From a virus, in the IMG/VR virus record IMGVR_UViG_3300049215_000816, positions 1 through 21,168 of that record: a DNA stretch of 21,168 bases; one strand, written 5' to 3'. Positions 14,724 through 21,168 of the stretch are shown here, one piece after another. The position numbers and the translations under genes are program-made. The notes under the pieces were generated by a model. That model was not told the DNA's origin and made no database searches. It saw nothing but the letters and a program-made list of their open reading frames with translations. How positions within the stretch are numbered: the first letter of the stretch is position 1; each line of letters opens with the position of its first letter.

Positions 14724-14957
14724 ATGCGCGTAAAGTTTATTTGCACACAGGCTCAGAAGAAAGACAACTGGCATCCCGGACGGCTGGTACATAGTGCGCG
14801 ATTAGTGCCGGTAGTCGATGATTCGGCGGAGGCTCGCGAGTACTTCTCGGAACCGCCGGCGGGCGAGCTGAATCTCGACGCACTCGCCTCGGAGCATTTC
14901 AAGGTGGGGCGCACTTACACCGTATATATCGAAGAACTCGCGGCAGAATCCCGCTAA
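14724..14957 (+). CDS. Small structural-region protein, unknown
   Basis: 77 residues with a good ribosome binding site (GAGGTAG, about 14712-14718). It begins MRVKFICTQ and ends FKVGRTYTVYIEELA, with EPPAGELNL before it. The form 'F..PsG.l.l..F..G..Y.v.i' is familiar from small beta-rich proteins in Mu-like head-tail gene clusters, but I cannot name a family with confidence. It sits between the gp36- and gp37-like genes on the same strand. Confidence 0.65.
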   Translation: MRVKFICTQAQKKDNWHPGRLVHSARLVPVVDDSAEAREYFSEPPAGELNLDALASEHFKVGRTYTVYIEELAAESR

Positions 14958-15000
14958 TAAATCGAAGGGAAGGCCGAGTAGATCGCACCAGGATACGGCA

Positions 15001-15837
15001 ATGGGAGCAACACTCGATAGTCCGTGGGTCGGACAGGAATTTACGCCACCGAGTCCGCTCGATATCGGGACGATCGAAACGGCATTGGTCAACCAGTTAG
15101 TCGCACAGATCAGCGAGATCGAAATAGTTCATTTTCCAGACAAGCCCGAAGCGTATCGAATGACGCACCGCATTGGTTCGGCGCTGGTGCGCTATGAAGG
15201 TGCGGAATACGGCGAGGTAATCGATATCGCGGCGATTGTGCAGGAACGTACGCTCAAGTTTGAAGTTACATTGATGATGCGAGACCTGGGTTGGAGCTTC
15301 GGAGGGCCGGCGAGTGGTACGGACCCGGGAGCGTACGCGATGATCGAGGCCGTGCGCGGCGCGCTAACCGGGTTTCGAGTTCCAGGATGTGACAGGACGT
15401 ATCCGCTTCGTGAGCGGTTTATCAAACGCGACAAGCAGGGTGGCGTCTGGGTTTACGCGATTAGCTTCGCGTTGCGGACGGCGGCGGTGGAAGCCTCGGC
15501 GCCAAACAATTACCCGCTGTTCCTGCTTGGCATCGCCCAAGAACAAGGTGGCGTCACTTCAGTTACTGTCGCCCCGGCTTCATACCAATTCAATCCGAGC
15601 GACCAGATCAATCTTTCACATGGAAATATCTCGGCGCTATTGATTACGAATCCGGACAATGGCGCCGCATACATCAGTGGGGACGATTACACACTCGATG
15701 CGGTCAACGGGATTGTCCTGCGAAATCCAGCTGGTGCGATTGATCCGGGCACGCTGGTTAACGCCGGATTCACCTACGGGGAGGTGGTGACCGCGATCGC
15801 AGACGGGGGTGGCATTCCGACTGCACCAACCAACTGA
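15001..15837 (+). CDS. Tail completion protein, DUF1834 (Mu gp37-like) plus beta module
   Basis: 278 residues; the family is usually near 180-200. Residues 20-165 show the DUF1834 pattern: IGTIETALVNQLVAQI, HFPDKPEAYRMTH, GSALVRYEGAEYG, VQERTLKFEVTLMMRDLGW, MIEAVRGALTGFRVPGC and GGVWVYAISFALR. Residues 201-261 form an added C-terminal module (INLSHGNIS, TNPDNGAAYISGDDYTLDA, then GAIDPG and FTYG), clearly related to a segment of the tail sheath encoded next and to the cement protein. The base family finishes the tail-head junction; the extra module's role is unknown. The start follows AGGA at good distance. Its TGA is three bases before a tiny ORF. Confidence 0.88.
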   Translation: MGATLDSPWVGQEFTPPSPLDIGTIETALVNQLVAQISEIEIVHFPDKPEAYRMTHRIGSALVRYEGAEYGEVIDIAAIVQERTLKFEVTLMMRDLGWSFGGPASGTDPGAYAMIEAVRGALTGFRVPGCDRTYPLRERFIKRDKQGGVWVYAISFALRTAAVEASAPNNYPLFLLGIAQEQGGVTSVTVAPASYQFNPSDQINLSHGNISALLITNPDNGAAYISGDDYTLDAVNGIVLRNPAGAIDPGTLVNAGFTYGEVVTAIADGGGIPTAPTN

Positions 15838-15840
15838 GTA

Positions 15841-15924
15841 ATGGCTCTCAAGGCGTATGCGATAACCACTGGTGCCGCCACTCCTGCGATCGGCAGTGGA
15901 TCAATCCAGAGGTCAATCGAATAA
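15841..15924 (+). CDS. Tiny ORF after the gp37-like gene, doubtful
   Basis: 27 residues (MALKAYAITTGAATPAIGSG then SIQRSIE) starting three bases after the upstream stop (TGA-GTA-ATG). Mu has a small gene (gp38) at this place, but I see no similarity to it. The remaining 105 bases to the sheath gene hold only an A-run and the sheath ribosome binding site. Confidence 0.22.
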   Translation: MALKAYAITTGAATPAIGSGSIQRSIE

Positions 15925-16029
15925 CCGAAGACAACCGCCGCACAGCAAAAAAAGATATCCCGGAATAAAAGCTCGACCGTCGGGAGCTAGCTCAATAGCA
16001 CGCAAAACGCCCGCAGAGGTGAAGTACAA

Positions 16030-17784
16030 ATGCCAGCATCCTTCCTGCACGGAGTAGAAGTAATAGAGCTCGTCACGGGCCCGGCACCGATAACTGTGGT
16101 CAAATCGTCGGTAATCGGACTGGTAGGAACGGCGCCTTGTTGGGCAGTATCAGCAGGGACAACCGCGGCGGGAATAAACGCGCCAACACTGGTGAGCTCG
16201 CCGCAAGACGCCGTGCAATTTGGCCCGGCGGTGCAAGGATATACGATCCCCTACGCACTGAGGGCAATTCTTGGACAAGGCGCGGGGCAGGCGGTCGTAG
16301 TCAATGTCTTCAACCTCAGCAAGCACACCAGCGATATAGTCGCGTCACCAACATTCAGCGCGGCCGGCGCAATCAATCTCGGCCACATGGGTGTTACGAA
16401 CCTGTCGGTGATGCCGACGACGACGGCACCAGTCACAGCGGAGTCGCATAGCTTCGGCGGCACCCCGGCAACGATACAACTGGCGCACGGCAACGTGCAG
16501 GGTTCGTCGATAGTACTAACGAGTAATCCCATCGGCACCACCTATGTCCAGGAAACGGACTATCTGGCGGACAGCCGTACAGGCTTGATAACTCGAGTAA
16601 CGGGAGGGGCAATCGGCGCCACCGCGGCGGTATTGGCAAACTATACTTACTATTCGGGGACGGCATATAGCGCGGTTCATGATTACGCCACCGATTCAGT
16701 CAACGGGATCGTTACGCTCATCGCCGGCAGTACCATAGCGGCGGGGTCAACGGTGGCCGTCTCATTCAGTTACGCCGACCCGACTAAAGTGCAGGACTCA
16801 GACATAATCGGGGCCGTGACCGGTTCCGGATATTCAGGCTTGCAGGCTTTTCTGACGACTTACGGCACCATGGGCTTCTTCCCGAAATTGATGCTAGCGC
16901 CCGGTTACTCGCAAAATGGCGATGTCGCCAGCGCATTGCAGGCTACCGCCGCCACGCTGCGGGGAATGGCGCTCATCGATTCGCCGCCAAACACTTCTGC
17001 CGCAACGGCAATCGCGAACCGCGGGCTACCGGGTAATGCGTTCGACACGAGTTCGACACGCGCGATCTTGTGCTATCCGCAAGAGACCTTCTATGACGAC
17101 GGGCTAGTCCCGACAGGCGTGACCCTAAACGGCACCAGCCCGATACAGTTGGTCGCGAACCAAACAGCAGTAGGGCCATACTCACCATGGGTGGCTGGTG
17201 CGATAGCGTTGAAAGACCTTAACCAAGGCTACTGGTGGTCGCCCTCCAATACTCAAATAAACGGAATCCTCGGGCCTGATGTGACGCTCTACGCATCGCT
17301 ACTGGACGCGGCATCCGATGTTAACAACCTCAACTCGGCCGGGATCGTAACTGTGTTTAATGCGTTCGGCACCGGGCTCCGCGTTTGGGGTAACCGTTCC
17401 GCTGGATACCCAACCGTAACCACCCCGGACAACTTCATCAATGTGCGCCGAACGATGGATGTAATTGAAGAGTCAGTTGAATTGTCGATGCTGCAATTCA
17501 TCGATAAGCCAATCAGCAACGCTCTGATCACGGCAATCCTGGCAAGCGTAAACTCATTTATCCGAACGTTGATCCAGCGCGGAGCGCTCGTGGCGGGCTC
17601 TGCGAGTTACAGTCCCGCAGAGAATCCTCCCAACCAAGTCGCCGCGGGGCAACTAGTATTCGATATCGACGTCATGCCGCCGCCGCCCGCTGAGCGTCTG
17701 AGCTTCAACGTTTACATTGACAGTACACTGCTGACGCAACTCGGCACCTCAAGCCCGTTGACGAGTACGGCACTGACTGCATAG
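16030..17784 (+). CDS. FI: Contractile tail sheath protein (P2 FI / Mu L-type)
   Basis: 584 residues. N-terminal HGVEVIELVTGPAPITVVKS (7-26) and VIGLVGTAP (28-36) are the universal sheath start. The C-terminal half shows NRGLPGNAFDTSS, GPYSPWVAGAIALKD, GYWWSPSN.QINGILGPD, and the end region FINVRRTMDVIEESVELSM through NAFIRTL-like NSFIRTLIQRGAL, with a conserved FDIDVMPPPPAERLSFNVYI. Residues about 147-249 insert two beta modules in tandem (IQLAHGNVQ..TYVQETDYLADSRTG..; HDYATDSVNG..STVAVSFSYADP) before the normal DIIGAV. Sheath subunits contract to drive the tube into the host. AGAGGTGA before the ATG supports the start. Confidence 0.95.
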   Translation: MPASFLHGVEVIELVTGPAPITVVKSSVIGLVGTAPCWAVSAGTTAAGINAPTLVSSPQDAVQFGPAVQGYTIPYALRAILGQGAGQAVVVNVFNLSKHTSDIVASPTFSAAGAINLGHMGVTNLSVMPTTTAPVTAESHSFGGTPATIQLAHGNVQGSSIVLTSNPIGTTYVQETDYLADSRTGLITRVTGGAIGATAAVLANYTYYSGTAYSAVHDYATDSVNGIVTLIAGSTIAAGSTVAVSFSYADPTKVQDSDIIGAVTGSGYSGLQAFLTTYGTMGFFPKLMLAPGYSQNGDVASALQATAATLRGMALIDSPPNTSAATAIANRGLPGNAFDTSSTRAILCYPQETFYDDGLVPTGVTLNGTSPIQLVANQTAVGPYSPWVAGAIALKDLNQGYWWSPSNTQINGILGPDVTLYASLLDAASDVNNLNSAGIVTVFNAFGTGLRVWGNRSAGYPTVTTPDNFINVRRTMDVIEESVELSMLQFIDKPISNALITAILASVNSFIRTLIQRGALVAGSASYSPAENPPNQVAAGQLVFDIDVMPPPPAERLSFNVYIDSTLLTQLGTSSPLTSTALTA

Positions 17785-17849
17785 TTCGGCTAACCATCCA
17801 TAAGAACCTTTTAGTTGCGACAGCAGGGCATCCGCCAAGGACACATCAA

Positions 17850-18368
17850 ATGGACATCTCGGTAAATCGAATAACCAACGCGAACATTTACATGGACGGT
17901 ATCGGCCTACTGGGACGAGCTGAAGAAATCCAGGTCGCTCAACCGCATCATCGAATGGCGGACCACAAGGCCCTGGGAATGGCCGGTACCGCGGAATTCT
18001 GGGCTGGCGTGGAGAAGCTCGAAGCCAAGATTAAATGGGCGTCGCTGTACCCTGAAGTCCTGGCAGCGGCGGGGAGCCCATTCGTATCGCATTCATTTCA
18101 GGTACGTGGAAGTCTCGACCAATACACAAGTCAAGGCCGGAGCGCGCAATTGCCGGTGGTGTATCTAATGACGGGCGTATTCAAGGACGCCGGTGCCTTC
18201 ACGTTCAAACAGCATGAAAATGTAGATACGACTTCAACGATAACCGCATATCACACAGAATTGTACATCGCCGGTAACCAGATTCACCTATACGACGTGC
18301 TCGCAAATATATACGTCGTGAACGGAGTGGACCAACTCGCTCAGTTTCGGGCCAACCTGGGAGGCTAA
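17850..18368 (+). CDS. FII: Tail tube protein (P2 FII-like)
   Basis: 172 residues, same size as P2 FII. NRITNANIYMDGIGLLGRAE resembles the FII start (N.FNDG..Y.G), ADHKALGMAGTAEFWAGVEK resembles the R.LE.Y.GGGM.G segment, and the ending IYVVNGVDQLAQFRANLGG matches FII's end (EIVNGVDRLAKARAALG) almost residue for residue. It forms the inner tube within the sheath. AAGGA about nine bases before the ATG. It is the strongest single sign that the tail is P2-type. Confidence 0.95.
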   Translation: MDISVNRITNANIYMDGIGLLGRAEEIQVAQPHHRMADHKALGMAGTAEFWAGVEKLEAKIKWASLYPEVLAAAGSPFVSHSFQVRGSLDQYTSQGRSAQLPVVYLMTGVFKDAGAFTFKQHENVDTTSTITAYHTELYIAGNQIHLYDVLANIYVVNGVDQLAQFRANLGG

Positions 18369-18420
18369 AGGAAAACAATTCACTGCTTACGATCACAACT
18401 GAGTATTGGAGTGAGTAACG

Positions 18421-18780
18421 ATGACTGAAGACCGAAAGACGATCGTACTGCCGTCGGGAAAACTAGGAGAGGTGCGCAAGGGTAAAGGCCGCGACCTGAT
18501 GCGGGCACATCGCGCCTCTGCGGGCAATCCGGAACCAATGTCGGTGTCGTTTGCGCTAATTGCCGAATTGGCTCGTGTGGACGGGAGCGCGCTGGTGTAC
18601 GAAGACGTTCTCGAGATGGATCTTAACGATGTACTGACACTCGAAGCGGAGATCATGGGGGTAGGCGAGAGCCGCGCAAATTTTCAGAACACCGCGGCGC
18701 CGCGAGAGGAGCCAACGGGCCGATCGGAGCCGCGGCAATCACCGGACTCATCGCCTTCGGATTCTCCTTCACAGAACTGA
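18421..18780 (+). CDS. E: Tail assembly chaperone, short form (P2 E-like)
   Basis: 119 residues. RKTIVLPSGKLGEVRKGKGR (5-24), DLMRAHRASAG, SFALIAELARVDG and VYEDVLEMDLNDVLTLEAEI are typical of the short tail assembly protein found between tube and tape measure in P2-like tails. After residue 88 the zero-frame tail (QNTAAPREEPTGRSEP...) is low complexity, whereas the -1 frame carries the conserved-looking extension, so the short form probably ends in filler. GGAGTGAG at about 18407 gives a good start. It should coat the tape measure during tube assembly. Confidence 0.9.
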   Translation: MTEDRKTIVLPSGKLGEVRKGKGRDLMRAHRASAGNPEPMSVSFALIAELARVDGSALVYEDVLEMDLNDVLTLEAEIMGVGESRANFQNTAAPREEPTGRSEPRQSPDSSPSDSPSQN

Positions 18781-18869
18781 AAATAATGGACATCGGGGAA
18801 CTTGCATATTGGGCGAGAGCGAAGACCGAATACCTTGCTCTTTTGCAAGTGAACAACACTAAGGAATGA
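18421..18869 (+). CDS. Tail assembly chaperone, -1 frameshift fusion (E+E'-like)
   Basis: Predicted second product of the same start codon: residues 1-88 in the zero frame, then a -1 slip on A AAT TTT (18678-18684) and 61 residues in the -1 frame to TGA at 18867-18869, 149 residues in all. The extension ends with FGFSFTELKIMDIGELAYWA and RAKTEYLALLQ, which fits the pattern of E'-type extensions (short aromatic/acidic helix, 'EL..W...a'). The -1 frame is open from 18627. In P2 and lambda the fusion is made at a low fixed ratio and links the chaperone to the tape measure; the ratio here is unknown. Confidence 0.8.
18678..18704 (+). promoter_or_regulatory. Programmed -1 ribosomal frameshift signal
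   Basis: Slippery heptamer A AAT TTT (18678-18684) lies in the correct phase (X XXY YYZ) relative to the zero frame GCA AAT TTT CAG. Eight bases later begins the 12-bp palindrome CGCGGCGCCGCG (18693-18704), which can fold as a CGCG/CGCG stem with a GCGC loop at the usual distance for a stimulator. Confidence 0.75.
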
Positions 18870-18899
18870 CGGCACGATCGGCTTAGCGTGGAGCGATAT

Positions 18900-19184
18900 A
18901 TGAGCAGACGCGTATACGCGGGAAATCTCAGTTTCGAGATGAATGACTTACTATTGCGAGAAACCTTCGCACGAGTCGGGGGAGTGGAGGCGGCCGAAGT
19001 AGTCAAAGACCGGTGGACAGGAATATCGCGAGGCTTTGGCTTCGTGGAAATGATAACGATCGAGGATGCTGAAACCGCGGTGAATGAATTGAACGGCATC
19101 GAAGTAATGGGACGAATGTTGCGAGTCGCACTAGCGAAGCCTCGTTGGGCCGCGGCCACAGTCGAGAGCCGCAGCCGCCAATAA
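18900..19184 (+). CDS. RRM-domain RNA-binding protein
   Basis: 94 residues from the ATG at 18900 (GGAG at 18890-18893, six-base spacer); a GTG at 18888 is less likely. It is one complete RRM: RNP2 RVYAGNL (4-10), RNP1 RGFGFVEM (44-51), and the rest of the beta-alpha-beta-beta-alpha-beta fold ending RMLRVALAKPR. The RNA-stacking aromatics Tyr6, Phe46 and Phe48 are kept, so it should bind single-stranded RNA. It resembles the small single-RRM proteins of bacteria, and is not a usual phage tail gene. It starts 30 bases after the frameshifted chaperone stop and ends 8 bases before the tape measure, so it is transcribed with the tail genes. Confidence 0.92.
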   Translation: MSRRVYAGNLSFEMNDLLLRETFARVGGVEAAEVVKDRWTGISRGFGFVEMITIEDAETAVNELNGIEVMGRMLRVALAKPRWAAATVESRSRQ

Positions 19185-19192
19185 GTTGTGCC

Positions 19193-20446
19193 GTGAGTAC
19201 CGAACGACAGCGCAACCATCGCGCACCAAGCGGGGAAGTAGCTGGGAAGTCGCGTATCCGACTGGCCGAGCGAGATCGACTCGGTGACATCGTTTCTTCT
19301 ATCCGGATGATGGGCGCGGCGACTGCGAAGCTACTCACCCTGAGGACATCGAAAGCCCTCGAACTGGCCGAGTTGCCGGCTCCGTCAACACCCTATGAAA
19401 ATAATAACCACCGCGTTGATCGCATGGCCGAGCATGACACCCTCGCGACAGGCCGACGGCAACTCTCTTTCCTCCGGGAGACTGCGAACAGGAAGGACTA
19501 TGCCGACCTGGACGATATCTCGACCAAGACAGCGCGATTGACGGCGCTATTTCTCGCCACCACGTCGATTTTGCCGACGGCGTCGCGAGCTGCTACTGAA
19601 CTCTCACTGATTGAAGCCCGAAGACGTTCCAGCACAATGCCCGCGCTCGCTACCGCACTTGGGTCCCGCTTGATACATGTCGAGGCGATCCCCGTTTCAC
19701 GCGCGAACAAGATTCCGTCGCCGGAGTTTAAAGACACCTTATCCACGACGAAGCGACAAACGACTGACTACCTCGCATCGATGGTTGCGTCGTTCAACGC
19801 GCACGCTCGCTATTCGAGACCTGCACACGCGAGCAATCGTCATTTTCATTCAGTGTCCAGCGAGATCTTGCAAACCCGTGGGGCCAAGCTCGGTTCACTC
19901 GAGCAACCCGGCCGAAAACATACGTCCTTCCTCACTATCGCGGCAAGGAACCAGAGCAGCTACCGTTCAGCGCATCGTGCTTCCAAGGTCGGGATAATGA
20001 AAGCTTCCGACTCCCGATTTGCCGACACAATCAATCGTGCAGCTTACTTTGGCGAACGCGCCATCGCCAGGAGACTTATCGCGGCTAACTCTCTACATGA
20101 CCAGTTAGATCGAACCGGGAATCCCTGGCTGCCTTCCGTCGCCCTACCACGAATTAATTCTGATAATGCCGAAATCCTGAAATTGGGAGAGCAATGGTCA
20201 CCATTTCACCGACCCACACTGGCCCAACCGCCGCACCTCCGTGGTTTTACCGTCCGATCACCGGCGGTCCCGAATAAACCTAAATCTCCCATTGTTCTGA
20301 ATTTTTCGCCCACCGTGGTTGTTCCAGGCGACTCTGCGGTTGGCGATATCACAGACGCTGTGATGCAAGCTATCAGACGACAAAGTCACGAGCTTATCCA
20401 GATTATCAAGCGGGAAATAGGAACGCGGAAACGCGCACGTTTCTAG
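19193..20446 (+). CDS. Short tail tape measure protein
   Basis: 417 residues from the GTG at 19193 (8 bases after the RRM stop; ribosome binding site weak, longer in-frame start at 19145 would overlap the RRM gene). Mostly helical, Ala/Arg/Ser-rich, without recognised domains until the end: SPIVLNFSPTVVVPGDSAVG followed by ITDAVMQAIRRQSHELIQII and KREIGTRKRARF. That 'P.I.I.fsPtv..aD..DI..A...alR.H..EL...I.rE..rr.R..F' tail is typical of P2-like tape measures. Position after the E/E' chaperone and before gpU agrees. Such proteins usually have 600-1000 or more residues and hydrophobic segments; I see none here. Confidence 0.8.
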   Translation: MSTERQRNHRAPSGEVAGKSRIRLAERDRLGDIVSSIRMMGAATAKLLTLRTSKALELAELPAPSTPYENNNHRVDRMAEHDTLATGRRQLSFLRETANRKDYADLDDISTKTARLTALFLATTSILPTASRAATELSLIEARRRSSTMPALATALGSRLIHVEAIPVSRANKIPSPEFKDTLSTTKRQTTDYLASMVASFNAHARYSRPAHASNRHFHSVSSEILQTRGAKLGSLEQPGRKHTSFLTIAARNQSSYRSAHRASKVGIMKASDSRFADTINRAAYFGERAIARRLIAANSLHDQLDRTGNPWLPSVALPRINSDNAEILKLGEQWSPFHRPTLAQPPHLRGFTVRSPAVPNKPKSPIVLNFSPTVVVPGDSAVGDITDAVMQAIRRQSHELIQIIKREIGTRKRARF

Positions 20447-20517
20447 GCCTTCCAAGCGCGGTAGACTTACACCCGCTCCATTAGTCAAACGCTTAAGAGA
20501 GCAGCCGATATAGACAT

Positions 20518-21168
20518 ATGTTTGCAGTATTTGGTGAAATTGTATTCGACCTTTTGAATGCTCCAGAAGATTTCGAGTCAACGCGTTCATGGGATTACGC
20601 GGAGCAACGAGTGGTGGAGGACCGTCCAAAGCTCCAGTGGATCGCGACTGGCCTCGAGATAATCGAACTGGATTTTCAATTTCACGCTTCATTCACCGAC
20701 CCGGCGTCCCAAGTGGAAGCGCTGATTGCTGCAGCGAATGACCATAGCGCGCGTCCATTGATATTCGGAAATGGTGTCCATCGAGGTTACTTCATCGTTA
20801 TGTCACTTCGTATGTCATCGCGGATGACGGCGGCGGATGGCAGCTTGATATCAATCACGGTGAGAGCCGTGCTGAAGGAATGGGCGGCGGGTTCTGAAAT
20901 AACGGCTACGGTGAGTCCGTTTGCCGAGTTTCCGCTGATCGGGATCGTGACTGCCTTACCAGGAGCCAGTACCAGCTCGCTTACATTTTCAGAGCCCGCC
21001 GGCGTGAGCGACGTGCCGAACGCGCCGACGACGCCGTATGTACCTCCATCGCTGGCGTCTCCAGGAGTGTCGCCTCTGCTCAATATTCCGAGTGTTGGTG
21101 GATTGCCAACGCCCCAGTTGACCTTCGGCGATGTGATCCCGAGTGCGATCGTGAGAGCAGCGCCTTAA
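20518..21168 (+). CDS. U: P2 gpU-like tail protein
   Basis: 216 residues. Residues 1-125 fit gpU: MFAVFGEIVFDLLNAPEDFE, YAEQRVVEDRPKLQWIATGL, LDFQFHASFTDPASQVEALI, ARPLIFGNGVHRGYFIVMSL, then TAADGSLISITVRAVLKEW. The remaining 90 residues are a Pro/Ser/Gly-rich extension. gpU completes the tail tube in P2-like phages, and U following the tape measure is the P2 order. The stop is the last codon of the window, so later tail genes (X, D, baseplate) would lie beyond. No clear Shine-Dalgarno close to the ATG; AAGAGAG is about 20 bases upstream. Confidence 0.93.
   Translation: MFAVFGEIVFDLLNAPEDFESTRSWDYAEQRVVEDRPKLQWIATGLEIIELDFQFHASFTDPASQVEALIAAANDHSARPLIFGNGVHRGYFIVMSLRMSSRMTAADGSLISITVRAVLKEWAAGSEITATVSPFAEFPLIGIVTALPGASTSSLTFSEPAGVSDVPNAPTTPYVPPSLASPGVSPLLNIPSVGGLPTPQLTFGDVIPSAIVRAAP

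Noticed and set aside
19739-19747. DnaA box-like TTATCCACG
   Set aside because: Single imperfect copy inside the tape measure gene, no cluster; probably chance.

Overview
The window is a phage (most likely prophage) genome segment from a GC-rich bacterium. The host lineage cannot be fixed from the sequence; the only cellular-type genes are a short-chain dehydrogenase and an RRM protein, and neither is diagnostic. All phage late genes run on the + strand. The head module is Mu-type: small terminase of the DUF3486/gp27 type, gp28-type large terminase, DUF935/gp29 portal, gpI-type protease/scaffold, cement protein, gpT-type major capsid, and gp36- and gp37-type connectors. The tail is P2-type contractile: sheath FI, tube FII, the E / E+E' frameshifted chaperone, a tape measure and gpU. 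This Mu-head/P2-tail mosaic recalls BcepMu-like myophages, but no MuA/MuB transposase gene lies in the window.

Layout: 1-627 is an unknown membrane-anchored or secreted protein. 628-831 is non-coding with a 75-base polypyrimidine tract. 832-1497 (-) is a CI/LexA-type repressor. 1498-1805 is an AT-rich divergent regulatory region with spaced repeats and a candidate early promoter. 1806-3166 (+) is an early operon of two doubtful small ORFs, a stand-alone DnaA domain IV protein and a Mor-like activator, mostly joined by ATGA overlaps. 3132-3893 (-) is an SDR oxidoreductase, probably cargo, whose 3' end overlaps the activator gene. 3894-4470 is mainly regulatory. 4471-6640 is a lysis-like module (membrane/Ala-rich protein, i-spanin, overlapping o-spanin lipoprotein, holin-like protein, anchored coiled-coil protein). 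6637-9112 is DNA packaging, 9346-10938 the portal, 11052-15837 head and connector, 16030-21168 tail.

How it works together: the repressor probably holds lysogeny and the Mor-like protein probably switches on later genes. A nearly identical palindromic element (GTGAAnnATTTCACCCTTAT) lies upstream of the lysis module (4180) and of the protease/capsid module (11017), so it is a good candidate for the shared switch.

Main points of interest: (1) one small beta-rich module recurs in the cement protein, the gp37-type protein and twice in the tail sheath; (2) a readable -1 frameshift site (A AAT TTT) with a 61-residue E'-type extension; (3) an RRM RNA-binding protein gene directly after that frameshift cassette and before the tape measure; (4) a repeat-bearing insertion in the portal; (5) a very short tape measure; (6) a DnaA domain IV-only protein in the early operon.
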